Positions 12,266-25,041 of a stretch of 64,000 bases of DNA are shown in pieces (positions within the stretch are counted from its first letter, which is position 1; the number at the start of each line of letters is the position of its first letter). The position numbers were made by a program, and so were the translations under genes. Below the pieces are notes generated by a model that saw only the letters and a program-made list of their open reading frames with translations, searched no databases and had not been told where the DNA came from. This stretch comes from Lepidodermella squamata. Its lineage: Eukaryota > Gastrotricha. The DNA lies in the NCBI GenBank assembly GCA_047495785.1, contig JBLDXI010000015.1:806001-870000 (forward strand), in the 5' to 3' direction.

Positions 12266-12558
12266 CAGTGGCGTAACCAGATGGTTGTTTTGGTTGTTCA
12301 AACAACTATTACCAAAATGAAAACTCAAAAACCCCTCGTCGGCCTAATTTCTCTAAAAAATGGCTAAAATTGTTTAAAACGTGGAGGATATGTTTGCAAA
12401 ATCGCCACACATTTTCGCGCTTCGCTCAAAATCCCGATAATGTTGATATTTCCTATTGAAAATCTGCACTAGTCGACCTTGGATTATTCCGGGAAACATT
12501 CAATTTTCATCCTGAGATCTATAACAACTACCAAAAGAATTTCCTGGTTACGTCTCTG
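12266..12558. mobile_element. hAT-like MITE, second family member
   Basis: A 293-bp non-coding element. The left end CAGTGGCGTAACCAG is mirrored at the right by the complement of CAGAGACGTAACCAG. Flanks AATGCTTA and ATTGGTTA agree at 6 of 8 bases, consistent with an aged 8-bp target duplication. The end sequence is related to the element at 9390-9548, but the interior is different. Confidence 0.65.
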
Positions 12559-12746
12559 ATTGGTTATATCTGGAATCTGGAATTTGAACATTCGAAAAAT
12601 TGAAAACAAACTTTGGACGTAAAATGAATCACACTGCTAATACGATTTTATTTACAAATTATTTAATTTTTTTCTGTCAATAAATTTTCATGATGATTTA
12701 TTTACAAATGAATACTTGATATACTTGAATGACTATGAAACAACAA

Positions 12747-15178
12747 TCAACGGGCAGATTGAGCTGCGGCGTAATCCGCCGCTAGTTTTGCCTCGCGTTC
12801 GTGGTCCATTTCTTCGAGTTGTTCCAATCGAATTCGCGATTCCTCCAACAACGCCAATTGCCGGCGTTGAAGTTCCTCTAGTTTCGCTTTATTTTGTTTA
12901 CAATCTTCGGCGTGAGCCTGCAAAGATTTTTTGCCTTTGCAACCACGGCCGCATAGTTTGCACCTGAGCATCGCAGTAACTAAATGCTCCCTTTTGAAGT
13001 GAATATTGCGAAGTCGTATCCTTTCGAACCGCTCGTCACACTGCAAACACTTGTAAGGCTTATCCTCACTTTTGTGCTCAGCCTTGTGCGTTATATAATC
13101 AGCCTCGGAATCGAAGTTCTTCCAACACTGCCTGCAAGTCTTTTTTTGCTTAGCCAATTCGGATGGTTTGGCCGGTTCCTCTCCTTCAACTGAAGCTTTT
13201 GAGTCGCTTGGCTCAGGGTCCGAATCTGAGGAAAGACTTGTTACAGATGGCGAGATAGATGGCCGTTTCGGCAGGCTCAAATCTAAGATATTAGGACCTT
13301 CGTCGCCGCTTGGAAGGCGAATTCGCCGCTTTTTTAACGGCATTGGCGTCGGGGTATCTTCCGGTTTCCTTCCTTCTGGTTTCGTATCTCCAACTGTCTG
13401 TGAACATGATTCATGCTGTTTGAGAATCGGCGTTGGTTCTTCGTCTTTGAGATGAATTGGCTCGACTTCGTTTGGCTGTGAAAGCTCTGAAGGCTTGGTA
13501 TTAATCTCAGGCTGAGAAGGCGTGGGCGTGTCCTCATCGTTCTCGGCGGGTTTACTGTGTACAAAAGGACAGTTCTTATCGCGTGTCCGTGAAATGTTAT
13601 CGCTTTAACAATATTTTACCTCATTTCCCGCGTCACGATGTCCTGAAACGAGGGCATATTCACGGATTCTTTCGAAATTTCCATTGCGATTCGCTTAATC
13701 AGCTGGGCAAATACGGCGAGGGGAGGCATTGATTGCGCGGCTGTAGTTGCGGGATCGCTTGTGCTTGTTGCTGGGAAAGACGCAGCTTCGGTTGAAGTTA
13801 TCACGCTGGTTTTGTTGCTGACGTATTTTGTGAAAGCAGACGTTTCTGATTGCTTGAAAGGCTGTGGTGGAGGTGGCGGTTGCATTGGAAGATAATGAGG
13901 GCCACCCAGCCTCGCCATAATTGCACTAGCGGGAAAATTGCTAGTGGCGAGAGCTATTGGGTGAGAGAAAAAATAGTTAGATGATGAGCATCATTTCTAA
14001 ACGGGCCGGGATATTTCGATGCGATAATCGAAAATAATAATTGATAATTAAAAAAATCTGATTTATTTATTACTGATTTATTACTAGATCTTTCAAGTCA
14101 CTAACTGAATTTTGATGGAAATAGAAATATGAATGGGCCAAATATATTGGGAAACGTTTTGCAGCCCCAATATAGGTTCTATCCCAGCAAAAGTATACTT
14201 CTCAGAATCCCAATTCTTACAAAAATGTTCGCACTTGTAGAGCTATCAAATACCAAGAGCAACATTTTTAACGAAATCGCAGAGGAAGAACCTGAAGTAC
14301 CCGGAACAAACCAATGGTAGCCTGTTTGGTAATTACGGTTTCTTATGGATTATATCTTGAATTTGAATTAATTTATCTCAAATTGATTAATAATATATTG
14401 ATTTATTTGAAATCCCATCAGATAAATGCACTGGACTAATAACATCAGATAGAGTTTTTTGTCAATTTTTCAAGCGAATTCTGCGAGATTGGGACCCACT
14501 GCACATTTCTTAACCATTAAATCCATCGAGTCTCATAAGTGCTTACCAAATTTTAAAAGAGCGTCGTCGGAGCCACCATATATTAAGCTGTCAATATAAT
14601 TTCGCAGCATTTGCAGAAAACTCCACAGGGGTCAAAAAGCGAGTTCAGGAAAACATACGAAATGTGAGAACGATATTCGCCTCCTACCCCTCGAGTTAGG
14701 TGCCTTAAATACTATGACCACTACTGCAGTACGTAACCACGTTATACTACGCATTTAACTACGTGTATAGCAGCTTGATAGCTATTATATATTCACGCGC
14801 GCTACAAACAATAAAAGATTTGAAAAATGCACGTTAAATACCTTGGTTTCCTGCCTCGAGTAGAAACTGGTTTGTGAGAGGTGGTATAAAGCCTCGATTC
14901 AGATGAACCGACGCATTATCGGTTGGGTGTCGCGGGAAATTCAAGTGAGGCCCGGTGAAGCCATTCGGGCTCTTTGAAAAAGGGCCTTGTTCAGGCGGCG
15001 GCGTGACTGGAATGAGCACCCGTTGATGGAAAGTCATGTTGTGCTCAACGAAATCATCAGCGCCCATGCAGAACATGCCACAGTCACGGCACAGAATCTC
15101 CCCAATGACTGGCCCAGCTGCAGGCTGGCGGCGGGTCCTTGCGTCGGTTGGTCGCGCGAATTGTCTCATCCAATCCAT
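12747..15178 (-). CDS. Divergent C2H2 zinc-finger protein, cluster member 2
   Basis: Three exons: 15178-14842, 13953-13620 and 13554-12747 (1479 nt, 492 aa). As in the other cluster members, a single N-terminal finger-like motif (CRDCGMFC...H....H) is followed by a long low-complexity linker, here Pro- and Ser/Thr-rich and then acidic. The C-terminal fingers are atypical: CRQCWKNF...HKAEH, YKCLQCDERF...HFKREH, and a C2HC-type motif, CKLCGRGC...HAEDC. The last ~50 residues (LEELQRRQLALLEES and onward) form a likely coiled coil, suggesting dimerisation. The acceptor at 13954 was chosen over two nearer AGs because only it keeps the frame. The linker residues PLAVFAQLIKRIAMEI resemble the corresponding linker helix of the 19-kb gene. 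Role inferred: nuclear DNA binding; specificity unknown. Confidence 0.8.
13954..14841 (-). other. Intron 1 of zinc-finger gene 2
   Basis: An 888-nt intron with no recognisable embedded gene; AT-rich, and a plus-strand open frame at 14129-14320 has no domain. Confidence 0.5.
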
Positions 15179-18100
15179 AAAAGCTCGTTATAAGCATAAC
15201 AACTGACTTCTAATAATTATTTATGACAAGTATTTTCGTCGTATCGGCATAAAGTTCCACGATTAACCGCGTGACAAACACGTGAAAAATTGTTAGCTGC
15301 CAACTGATCAAACAACTTGTTCATTTAAGATGAAGATGATGAGTAGTAAACTAAAGCCTTTTACTTCAAAATTACGCTCATAACACAGCGACCGGGTGCA
15401 CCAATGATGAATTTCATCGCAAAACTTTTGTCAACAAACTACCATTCTACGCAGGTAAAAAACAAGCTTTATGCCTTGACCTATATAAATTGCACGCTAC
15501 ATACTGCTAATGTTGGCTCAAGGCATAATACGCCTTTGTTCGGCCAACAATGACGTGGCACTTTATTCACGCTATAAATAACGACCATCAAAAAGCTGGG
15601 AATCGAAATTATCACACCGATTGATTTCGCGACACATTTCAGGGTATACAAGCTAGAAAACTTTGCCCGTAGAGATAACGTGTAAAATAGGTGAAATTGC
15701 AGAAAGTCAAGAGTTATAAAGAAATGCTTTCAGTATAAATATAATGCTGCGTTGGTTATCGTGCAGGTGATTCAACACGCATGCACATTTTTACTACGCC
15801 TCCTCGTCTAGTCGCGGAGATAACGACACTTACGTATATAACCAATGCCAGGCGGCCGAAAGCTCCACGCCTTGTTTGTCGATTTCAACCTAACCGCTAG
15901 AGAATACTTCTAAAATGGAGGATATGATATCTGAGATAAAACCTCTATTCGGAGAGTAATTCCGGTATTTCCGGTTGTTTTCTTATTCCAATTGCATGAA
16001 ATCAAATTTCGCGATCGTCAATGAATTCTGAATAGCCTTACAAAACTGAAAATATGTAGGTGAGATTGGTTTGAAACATGAAACAGGAAGGTAAAACAGG
16101 AAATTTAAGAACGGAAAAGACGGAAAGCGACCTAGAAGAGAAGCACGACAGCTCAGTTGAGGAAAAAAAACGGAACCAGGATTGAGCTGAGGTAACATTT
16201 AGAGGTTGGGAATGTCAGCTGACCTGCACTAGTCGAGCCCCGTCATACAGAAATGTCCCTTACGACAACAGACAAGACCTGGGGCTAGAGTCAGAAGAAT
16301 GGGCTTGTTGTTCTAAAGGCTCACATCCAAACAGAAGTTATGAACTATACAAATTACACAAGATCTATACACAGACAATCAGTAGTCCAGAGCTCAATAT
16401 CTCTCGCAAAGATCTCTCATCTCATGCGAGCTATATCAATCTAGTCACATTTCTACCAAATTATGTACGTATATGTTCGAACCCCTACGGTCTATCCCAA
16501 TATGATTGTCTACCTATCTAGTCAGGGTCCATTTATTATTAAGTTTATAAACCGGTTATGTCCAGTTCGGATTATTTATTTATTTATTTATTTAATGAGC
16601 ATGATATCCAGGAAGGAAGCTCGATAGTGAAAAAAGAAAGTGCAGCCGCAGTAGAGTAGTCAGAGTGCCATGGATAGGATCAGTTCCGTTTCGGGTTTCC
16701 GGTGAATTATTTAATGATTTTTGAATTATTAGAAAAAGCGAATGGTTTTTTCAGGAGTTCCAGGTTATAGGTTATAGGTTATAGGTTATAGGTATATCAC
16801 AAATTTTACATGTAAAATTCACTTATCAAACAATTTAAAATGGACCGATTTAGACCTGTGCGGCTTATACAACTTTTACTGTGTGTTTTTTTGTGAATTT
16901 AACGTTAAGAAGAAAAAGAAAGCGAGTGCCTGTTTTCAGTTATCAACTAAATGTATACAGCCGACTTTCGTCTGCCAAATATGAACTAATTCACGAAGCC
17001 TAATTCACAGCTATAATAGAATACGTACCCGTGCTTTTAGCGCTGAGGTCTATGTATAAGCCTTTATAGTAGTTGGCCGCTCTCCAATGGATAATTTGCA
17101 CCTGCTGAATCTTTATTCCATTTGACCATATACAGGCCGTGCATAAATTGGTCGTGCTTGTGGATTACGGAAAAACTAGGTCATAAATGCCAAATGGCAA
17201 CTGATAACTACTGATTCTGATAGCGAGCATATTAATCACCATTTTTCCATTTGCTTTTTCTGAATTCGCCGAGTCTAAATATCAAATAAACCAGGCGATG
17301 TTGAATGAGTGATGCTGGAAATTATGTGAAGCTGTATTATTGAGGATTTGGAATATGCTGGCGGTAACGCATTTCCGTTGATTGCAACAAATAAACGAAT
17401 AAAAAAGAGTGGAAATTGAAATGCGGGGTAAACATGGGCATTGTTGGAAAGATCCCCATTATTTGTCCATATTTTTCCATTCTGCATTGGTTTGTCTTGT
17501 ACGGCCTGCCAATAACTTGAATTCAGCTTAGAACTTATTTTGTTAACAAGACCGAGTTAGACTCGGATTTTTTCTGTCGGCTACATTCTGCATGTGCAGC
17601 TACCTTTGTAAAATGAGCGTTCATTATGGACTTCTCTTTTAATTGGTCTTTCAAGTAAATGAATATTGTCCCCCAGCAATGAGCTTACTAGCAAGCAATT
17701 AGTACGTTGAAGTATAGATCTAATAGCAGATTATTGAAAAAATCAAAGGTTCGGCCGCACAAGAATCCGGCATAAAATCAGTTTGATCGGGGAATTGTTT
17801 GAGTATGGACGGCGCCTCAACTAAAAGTTGGCAAGATCCTTTGCTTCACTGCTCGGCGGCTGTATTTTAACAAGCGTAGCTGAATTTTATATTGGTTCTA
17901 TCAAAGAACAAGATGGAAACATTTCTATGAAACATTATTTTGGTTTATTCAAGATGGAATCATACGCAAGCTGTAATAATCCATAACGTGGGGTCGAATC
18001 ACGTCAAGTCGGCTCGACACAGGCTATAGCTTCCTACTCGGAGAAGATGAACAAAGCGAAAAATTGATTCTCCTCGTTTCCAAATTAGTCAGGCGCGAAA

Positions 18101-19027
18101 GACAATTTCTCTGCCGAAATAGGCTCCCCTAAAAGTAGGAACCCCGTGAGTGTCCCATAGTTGGGCATCCGGTTATTTAACTCCAACATCTAATTTGATG
18201 CCTATGGCCCATAGCCTCATAGTTTCCTGTCTTCCAAGGCTTGAAAAGGCTGTTATATTAATGCGCTGAGAGTAATAATAAAAACTGAATAGCTTAAAAA
18301 GAAGATAATCCCGGAAATTAGAAATCGAGCTAACCGCCTCATTCCGCCTGAAGTAAAAAATGAAGTTGATTGGGATTTTTTGCTACTTCAAGCTACTGGG
18401 GACACTGTGATTTGTTCGCGATTCCGATGTCGATGCTGAAGAAAGGTTTGTTCCGATATAAAATATTATTTTATATTAAATATATTCGAATTCCACTTTC
18501 TAATTAGAGGTGGATTTCTGTGAAGATTTGCGTAAAATTCCACATTATTCATCGTCTGAACTGCGCGGGTCGTGCGTTATACCCACCTTCCTAAAGGGTT
18601 ACGCTTCGCTTTATTGCCGCGGTCAGTGAGCTACTGTAAGCGACGGCGGCGGTTCAACTCGTTCGTGTACAAAAACTAGTCGCAGACCATGGCTTGCATT
18701 TTTAGCTTTTTTCAACATCATTCACGTAAAAATATATGCGCATAGTGTTATATTAGACTTCGTATATGAATGCAAGAGCGTGAGCGTCGGCCAGGGTACA
18801 AACGTACACCGCCATCATTCTCCACATTGTCGCTCTGTTGGCTCCAATATTATACGCAAAAAAATAAGCATTGTGCAGATGTTCTAACAGCGAGAGCGTA
18901 GATCGAACCACCATATCATACCATTTACTTTTTTCATACCCATCATTTCTTGTTTCATGGTACCCTCTAAATTCTCATACCCATTATTTTTTGTTTGCAT
19001 TAGATACCATTATCCTTATTTTCCTGA
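15179..19027. other. Long intergenic spacer between divergent zinc-finger genes
   Basis: The minus-strand gene starting at 15178 and the plus-strand gene starting at 19028 are divergent across this 3.8-kb gap. It contains simple repeats (16570-16600, ATTT units; 16763-16790, GGTTATA units). Just before the second gene lies a pair of 20-nt direct near-repeats, CATACCCAT(C/T)ATTT, at about 18938 and 18977. No gene or RNA recognised. Confidence 0.45.
16763..16790. repeat. GGTTATA tandem repeat
   Basis: Four consecutive copies of GGTTATA. Too short for a satellite; a simple local repeat. Confidence 0.8.
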
Positions 19028-20364
19028 ATGACTAATAAAGAAGTCATTTGCTGTCTATGCGGTTTGTTTCTTGAAAGTGACGTTCATCTTGCCAATCATA
19101 CGGCATCCATGCATCAAAATATGAAGCCAAGCACTACCACGGAACCAGAACCAGAACCTGAACCTGTACAACCGAGCGAATTTTCAATCGCGCAGTACGC
19201 TAAAATGATAGCATCCGCCGCTCTGATGATGCCTGTCGAGACACTTTCGTCCTATTTAATGAGCGACGAAACAAGCCGTCAATTTTTAATCGAGTCATTC
19301 AAGGCCATTGCTGTGAGGAACGTTGAAGTTGGCTCGGAATCTTCAGGGGTTGAATCTATAGCAAGCGCCAGCTCGCCAACGTCCACAAATGGGCCTGTGA
19401 CCCAAAATGAAGCTCCGTTATCACTAGTTCTGCCGCGGAAGGGTATCAACAAGGCTAATCCGGACGTTCCTAAGCCTCACAAATGTTCGCACTGTGGGAA
19501 AGGGTTCAGCTTGAAGCAGAACATGCAGGTTCATGAGCGAATTCACACGGGTGAGAAGCCTTATCAATGCCCGTTTTGCCCGGCCCGATTCAGCGATGCG
19601 AGAAATTGCAAGTCCCACCGAGCTACCCACACTAAGGAACGGCCGTTCAGTTGCGAAATTTGCGGCAATCGATTCACCCGAAAGTCAAGGTTAGTTTCGT
19701 TCTACTTTTACGTGGTGCAGGGACAATTTTCGTTTGAACTAATTTTCGCTCGGATAATAGAGCAACAGCGCGCAGTGCACGGCTTTGTATGCACGTAGTA
19801 GCTATTGTATTATATGTGGTGAAAAAAGTTGTTTACGTCTGGCGGCGTTACTTTTCGTGCGAACATTACAACGTATATATGTGCAACAACTTGTGAGGAC
19901 GATATTGCTCAACGATAAAGCGTTGTCTCGGAACATATGCACGATTTTTCCCACCCACTGTAGCGTTGACTCATTATGCACCAATGAGTGACTAATTTTG
20001 GAAATGCGAAAAAAAATATTTTGAAATTTTAAATATTCTGGGGATACCCTGAACAAGATTTGAACTATAACCTGAATTTAATATATATTTCTCTTTTTTC
20101 AGTTTGATCCAGCATCAAGTTCGCCACGTGGACACGTTTCCGCACCACTGCAAAGACTGTGACATGCGGTTCAAACGCTACGATGTGTTCCGGAAGCACA
20201 CCCACGGTCATATGCACGCTTTCCGGCACCAGTGTTCCTACTGCCCAATTCGCTTTTCGACGCGAAGGACCCTCGACTCTCACCAAGCAACCGAGCACAA
20301 TGTCACCGTCGATCCTGCCACTTATTCCTCCAACACGTTTGACGAAGATGTGGCTAAATGCTGA
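19028..20364 (+). CDS. C2H2 zinc-finger protein, cluster member 3
   Basis: Two exons, 19028-19689 and 20103-20364 (924 nt, 307 aa). The layout is the same as the genes at 6.0 and 23.8 kb. One N-terminal finger (CCLCGLFL...H....H, residues ~8-30) precedes a linker with an EPEPEPE run and a hydrophobic helix (IAQYAKMIASAALMM). Then come three fingers, HKCSHCGKGF, YQCPFCPARF joined by HTGEKPY, and FSCEICGNRF. The last of these is split by a phase-2 intron after RKSR. Two further fingers follow, HHCKDCDMRF and HQCSYCPIRF. The start is the first ATG, placed 24 nt after an acceptor-like GCATTAG, so a 5' UTR intron or a trans-spliced leader site is possible. Likely nuclear and sequence-specific; target unknown. 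Confidence 0.86.
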
Positions 20365-23300
20365 TTTTACTCAAAAAATGATATTTCGTGACTCATTTTA
20401 TTCCATGAAGTACTCCGGCTATAGGGCGCTAATGTGATTTCGAACCCGAACAATTTATCAATTAAAATTGCGTTTTCAGTTGATACTGCCATGGTTTTAG
20501 AAATGGTACTATAGGAACATTTCATGTCCCGCGTTACACATACGTTATTGTTTTTCGCAACGTGACTCGGCTAAAAATAGCGTCACGTAATGTTTACTCA
20601 CATGCTGTTGTTAAACATGGTGGCATAATTTGAATGAAAAAGACGGGATAATGTGATGTTATTGACACCGCGAGTTGGTGAGTTGGCCCATGCGATGTCC
20701 TACTTCGCTCAAAATTAGCGCACGACCCGCGGAGCCGTTGGGTTGAATATTCCCGAATTGGACTTGTTTCAGTGGTTTTTCTGGTAAAAATGAGTTAGTT
20801 AGTGAATTCACCGAAGACGGGATGTAGTCTAGTTCTCCGTGTTTCACACATCTTGCGGACAAGAATAACGCTCATTGTTATTTTTATTTGCTTTGAAAAA
20901 TTGAGGTTCAACTTGATAGACGTTTTGCCAGCCATGTTGGAAAGCGTTTTCGCAATTTCGAAGAATCTACCGTTTCGGCTCATCTGTTTCAGAGTCTCCT
21001 CTACTCTCATCTAACCTAATATCTCCTGGGCAAAGTTTGAAAACGTGCGCGGCTGCTTACAAATTGCGACACGTTGCTTTCCCAATTGTTGGCCGTCCTA
21101 ATGTCCATTTGATGCCCGCCTAAACTCGCCCAGAGACTGTCAAGAGTATGACTTGGGACTCTGGCAAAGTTTGCTGTAGAATTATGAAAATGGCCAGAAT
21201 GAGCGAAATGATACAAGCTTAAACAGACCGAATAACGATGACGTACTGTATACGGCTGAATTTTCCTGTACCAAAATGTTCGTGGTCCACATTTTCGACA
21301 TTTTACCTCGAACAACGCAAATTAGAGCCATAATGAAAATTGGGTCGCATTGAAAAAATGTACAGTATCAACAATAACGCATTAATCAATTTAAGGCATA
21401 ACCATAGCAAATTACAGTAAACATAACAATGTTCCCGAGTTTCCTTACCTTGGAAATTCGTAAGGTTTCAACTTATGGAAACCTATTTTGCAACAGGCTC
21501 TGAAACCTCGTCAGATTCCAAGAATGTAAGAACGGGGCCTTACAAGCAGACCCATTTCTAAAGCACAGCGATGTCCTCTGTTTCATACTCAATCAAAATT
21601 AGATATCTGAACATCTCTCAGGACACCACACAGCTTTCAGCTCCTTCCCTCAATTATTTAGAAGTTGTTATCTTCGACGTTATGTGAATGAAACGAGCGC
21701 GAGGCTGTATTATTTTCTCATACCAAATCGGTATCTTAAGCTTAAAGCTTAAAGAACCATGACGTAAAATGCCGTTTTGAGAAATTGGGAAACTTAGTTG
21801 CTTTGCTATGATGTGAGCTATTCGCTTTACTTCTCGCCAACATAATATATTCTTCTTCATGAAGTAAAGCAATGGTGTCACTTAACTCAATTTAGTATGC
21901 ACTTGGCACAAAATTTATTTAAACAGCTTTCATCGCCCTCTAAAAGAGGAAGATTTCGAACAAGGTGGAACAACAGTATAGAAGTTTGATTAAAGTGGTC
22001 GCATCAAAGTGAAAAGCTCTGAAACTTCCAAATTTCTCCGTAAGTTCCGAATAGGGAATTTTAGCCGAGGAAAATGATAACATTTGCCCAGTTTTAGCAA
22101 AAGTAAGTATAGTTTAGTTTCCGTGCTAAGGGATTTCGGTGGGAAAAAACTAACATATTTAGCAAGATGAGAATGATAATCAAAGTGCGCTATGTATTTA
22201 ACTCAAATTAAAATGATGAAATTAATAAAAATAGCAGGATATTCTCCAACTTCAGGGTGAGTGATGATCATTTTTGCCTGCCTGTGCCCTCTTCAAAACC
22301 TGAGTCGATGAAGACACTGCAGTCGAGGAAGTGATTAAATATCTCGATTTTCTTATTACTTTTGTCACTGACTAGGTCGACTGACACGAAGCTTGGAGCT
22401 CAGCCAAGAATACCGCTACAACAAGCTTGCTAATCGGAGTATGCATTGCTCTATTCAGCTCCCCGTGTATGTTAACCCACGTGTCGAAACTTGCATGCCG
22501 TATATAAATATTATGACATCGCGATAATACAAAGTGGAGAAACCTTTTAATAAACAACAATAGGAATATTCAAACAAAGATTTGAGTTGAAAACTGCTCT
22601 TGTTAGCTGTGAATGGACAAAATTGATACTGTTTCAAGCTGCCAATTATCTAAGATTCTATGATAAAATTGGTAACAAAATCTTTCATTGCTGTCTTGAC
22701 ACCCAGTTATTAGTTGCCCCAACCTAAGTTCGGTCACATGCAAATCCCATGAATTATTTTTGGTGAGGTCATTGACAATTCCTCAAGAGATTGAAAAATA
22801 TCACTCAATGAGCGGGTTATACAAATTCTTATGCAGAAAGAAAATGATGCTTAGTATAAAACAATAAGAATATTCCTTGCTTGTTTGGACCACAATAGCG
22901 CAACAGTCATAATATGCTATGCCACACGTTATATACTCTACACTATACACGTAATATACACGTTATATACTCTACACACATTTATATTTTATAGGTTAAT
23001 CATTCTCAAGGAAATAGTTAAAACATCCTAATGTGTTGCACCATCGCCTGATTTCGAAATTTCTCAGGCGAAGACAGTGAGCCCCTTGACAACCGTAGCT
23101 ATGTTTCAGCGTGCATTCCAGTTTTACTGCGGTCTCAGCATTGGGTAATGGAAATTCCATCAGGGTAAATGCACTAACTTCTCAATATGCTATGCAATAT
23201 ATGTTATCACACTACAACCACTAACCACTAACTTCAAACGTGAAATTTGCGTAATAAACTATGGCTACATATATGGCTTTGACTATAATAGGATACATTG

Positions 23301-23761
23301 AATTTCTTATAGGCTGTTATGAAATATATTAAATTTTTAAATATGTTTTTCTGAGGTTAATATTTCAATCTTTAGGTGCTTTGTTCACTGCATTTTACAG
23401 CGTTCCGTTCACAACAAATCTTAAAGGCGCAAATAGTAGAGGCAAGGAGAGATGAATCTACCAACTAGCCCGTATGTGGTTATACATATGCTATTGTTGA
23501 ATGAGCCTAGCCGTGAAAAATGGATGTAGCGACAAATGTCAAAACCCAAACCTTAGGCGCTCGAAAAAGCGTGGTTGGTTTCGTGCTCACGCGCTTGAGT
23601 GAAAAAATTTCATTGCACTAGGTGACAATGCGCATTCCTCAGAAGCACTCGTATAAGCCGTAATAACAAAGAAACCTGGCGTTTGGGTGTGCGTGACTAT
23701 TACATCGTCGCATTTGGACTTAAACTTTCCTGTCAGTTTTAGGATATCTTCAACCCTAAAC
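20365..23761. other. Intergenic spacer between paralogous zinc-finger genes
   Basis: A 3.4-kb spacer. It holds a short direct repeat (CGTTATATACTCTACAC, twice at about 22928 and 22960) and otherwise nothing I can support. Confidence 0.45.
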
Positions 23762-25041
23762 ATGGCAACTTTCAACATTCCTCTGCCAAGGCCGGCGGAG
23801 TTGGAAGTTATTTGCAACCTATGCGGAATTTTTCTAGCTGATGAGAATAGGCTGAAGTGCCATTTGATGCTTGAACACCCGCCTGTAAGGCCAACGCTAA
23901 CAGTTGAGCCAAAATCGAACTTTCAGCCTGAAATGGTCCCTCAATTGTTACGAGGTGCCGTAGTAGCCGCGAGCAACTTGTCACCCGCTGATGGCTTCGT
24001 GAAAATCCTCGTCGAAAGAGCCAGTCGGCAGATTGTTACAGACCTCATGGAGACATTCAAAGCAGCAGCGTCCTTCAACTCTTTGATTAACAAAACACCG
24101 AAGCCTCAGGCTGAAAAGGTTACCATAGCCATTCAAACCGACCCTCTACCACCGAAAGCCGTAGCTAAACCAGTCGAGCTGTTCAGATGCTCGATTTGTC
24201 GTAAGGAGTTCACCGCGAAGCAGTCTCTGCAGGTGCATATGCGAAGCCATACGGGTGAGAAGCCGTACGGCTGCCCGGTTTGTCCGGCCAAATTCAGCCA
24301 TTCGACAAACCGCAAATCCCACCTTCGAACGCACAGCCAGCAACGGCCGTTCAAATGCGACCAATGCGATCGTGCTTTCACACGCAAATTCAGGTAGGCA
24401 GCTCCGGATTTCCTCTACTATTTCTCAATATAGTTTGGATCTTGGATGCTCTCAGATCAAAACACATTTTTCAAAACGACTCATCCTCAAAGAGACCCCT
24501 CCTCTCAGAAAATATGTACCATTCTCTCTAGTTAGATCTTATTGCCATAAATGTTTGGAAAATTTGACCTGGCCTTACACGTTGAGAAAGACAAAAAGTA
24601 ATGGGATTTCCATAGCCAGTTGAGGAAAAGCAAGCCACTGCCACAATAGGCTTATAGTGTAGCGTTCAACATGCACTTTAATTATGAAAGACTGTCAAAT
24701 AATGTATTAAACAGCTTGCCGCAAGCTTCTTATTTGCTTTTCGCCTCCCAGGGCAAAAATGAAGAATTTACGTGTAATTTTCTCACATGCATAGTTTGTC
24801 ACTACACCGGCTACGCCACGTTGAAGTCTACCCGTACAAATGCGACCTGTGCGACAAGCGGTTTCGCCGCGGTGACATTTACAAGCTGCACAGAATGGGC
24901 CATTCGGGCACGTTCCGCTTCCGGTGCAGCCACTGCTCGCTGCACTTCGCCACTCGAGTTTCGCTGAAATCGCACCTGTGGAAAGCGCACGACTGCCGTA
25001 AAATTGCTCACAGCTGCGATCTTCGGCCTGTATCAGCTTAA
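23762..25041 (+). CDS. C2H2 zinc-finger protein, cluster member 4
   Basis: Two exons, 23762-24393 and 24795-25041 (879 nt, 292 aa). A single N-terminal finger (CNLCGIFL...H....H) is followed by a linker with a predicted helical stretch. Then come three fingers, FRCSICRKEF, YGCPVCPAKF joined by HTGEKPY, and FKCDQCDRAF. The last is split by the shared phase-2 intron after RKFR. Two more follow, YKCDLCDKRF and FRCSHCSLHF. The frame is open further upstream to 23687, but I prefer the ATG at 23762: it lies shortly after an acceptor-like GTTTTAG, and the equivalent genes start just before the first finger. AATAAA follows about 30 nt after the stop. Probably a paralogue of the 19-kb gene. Confidence 0.86.
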
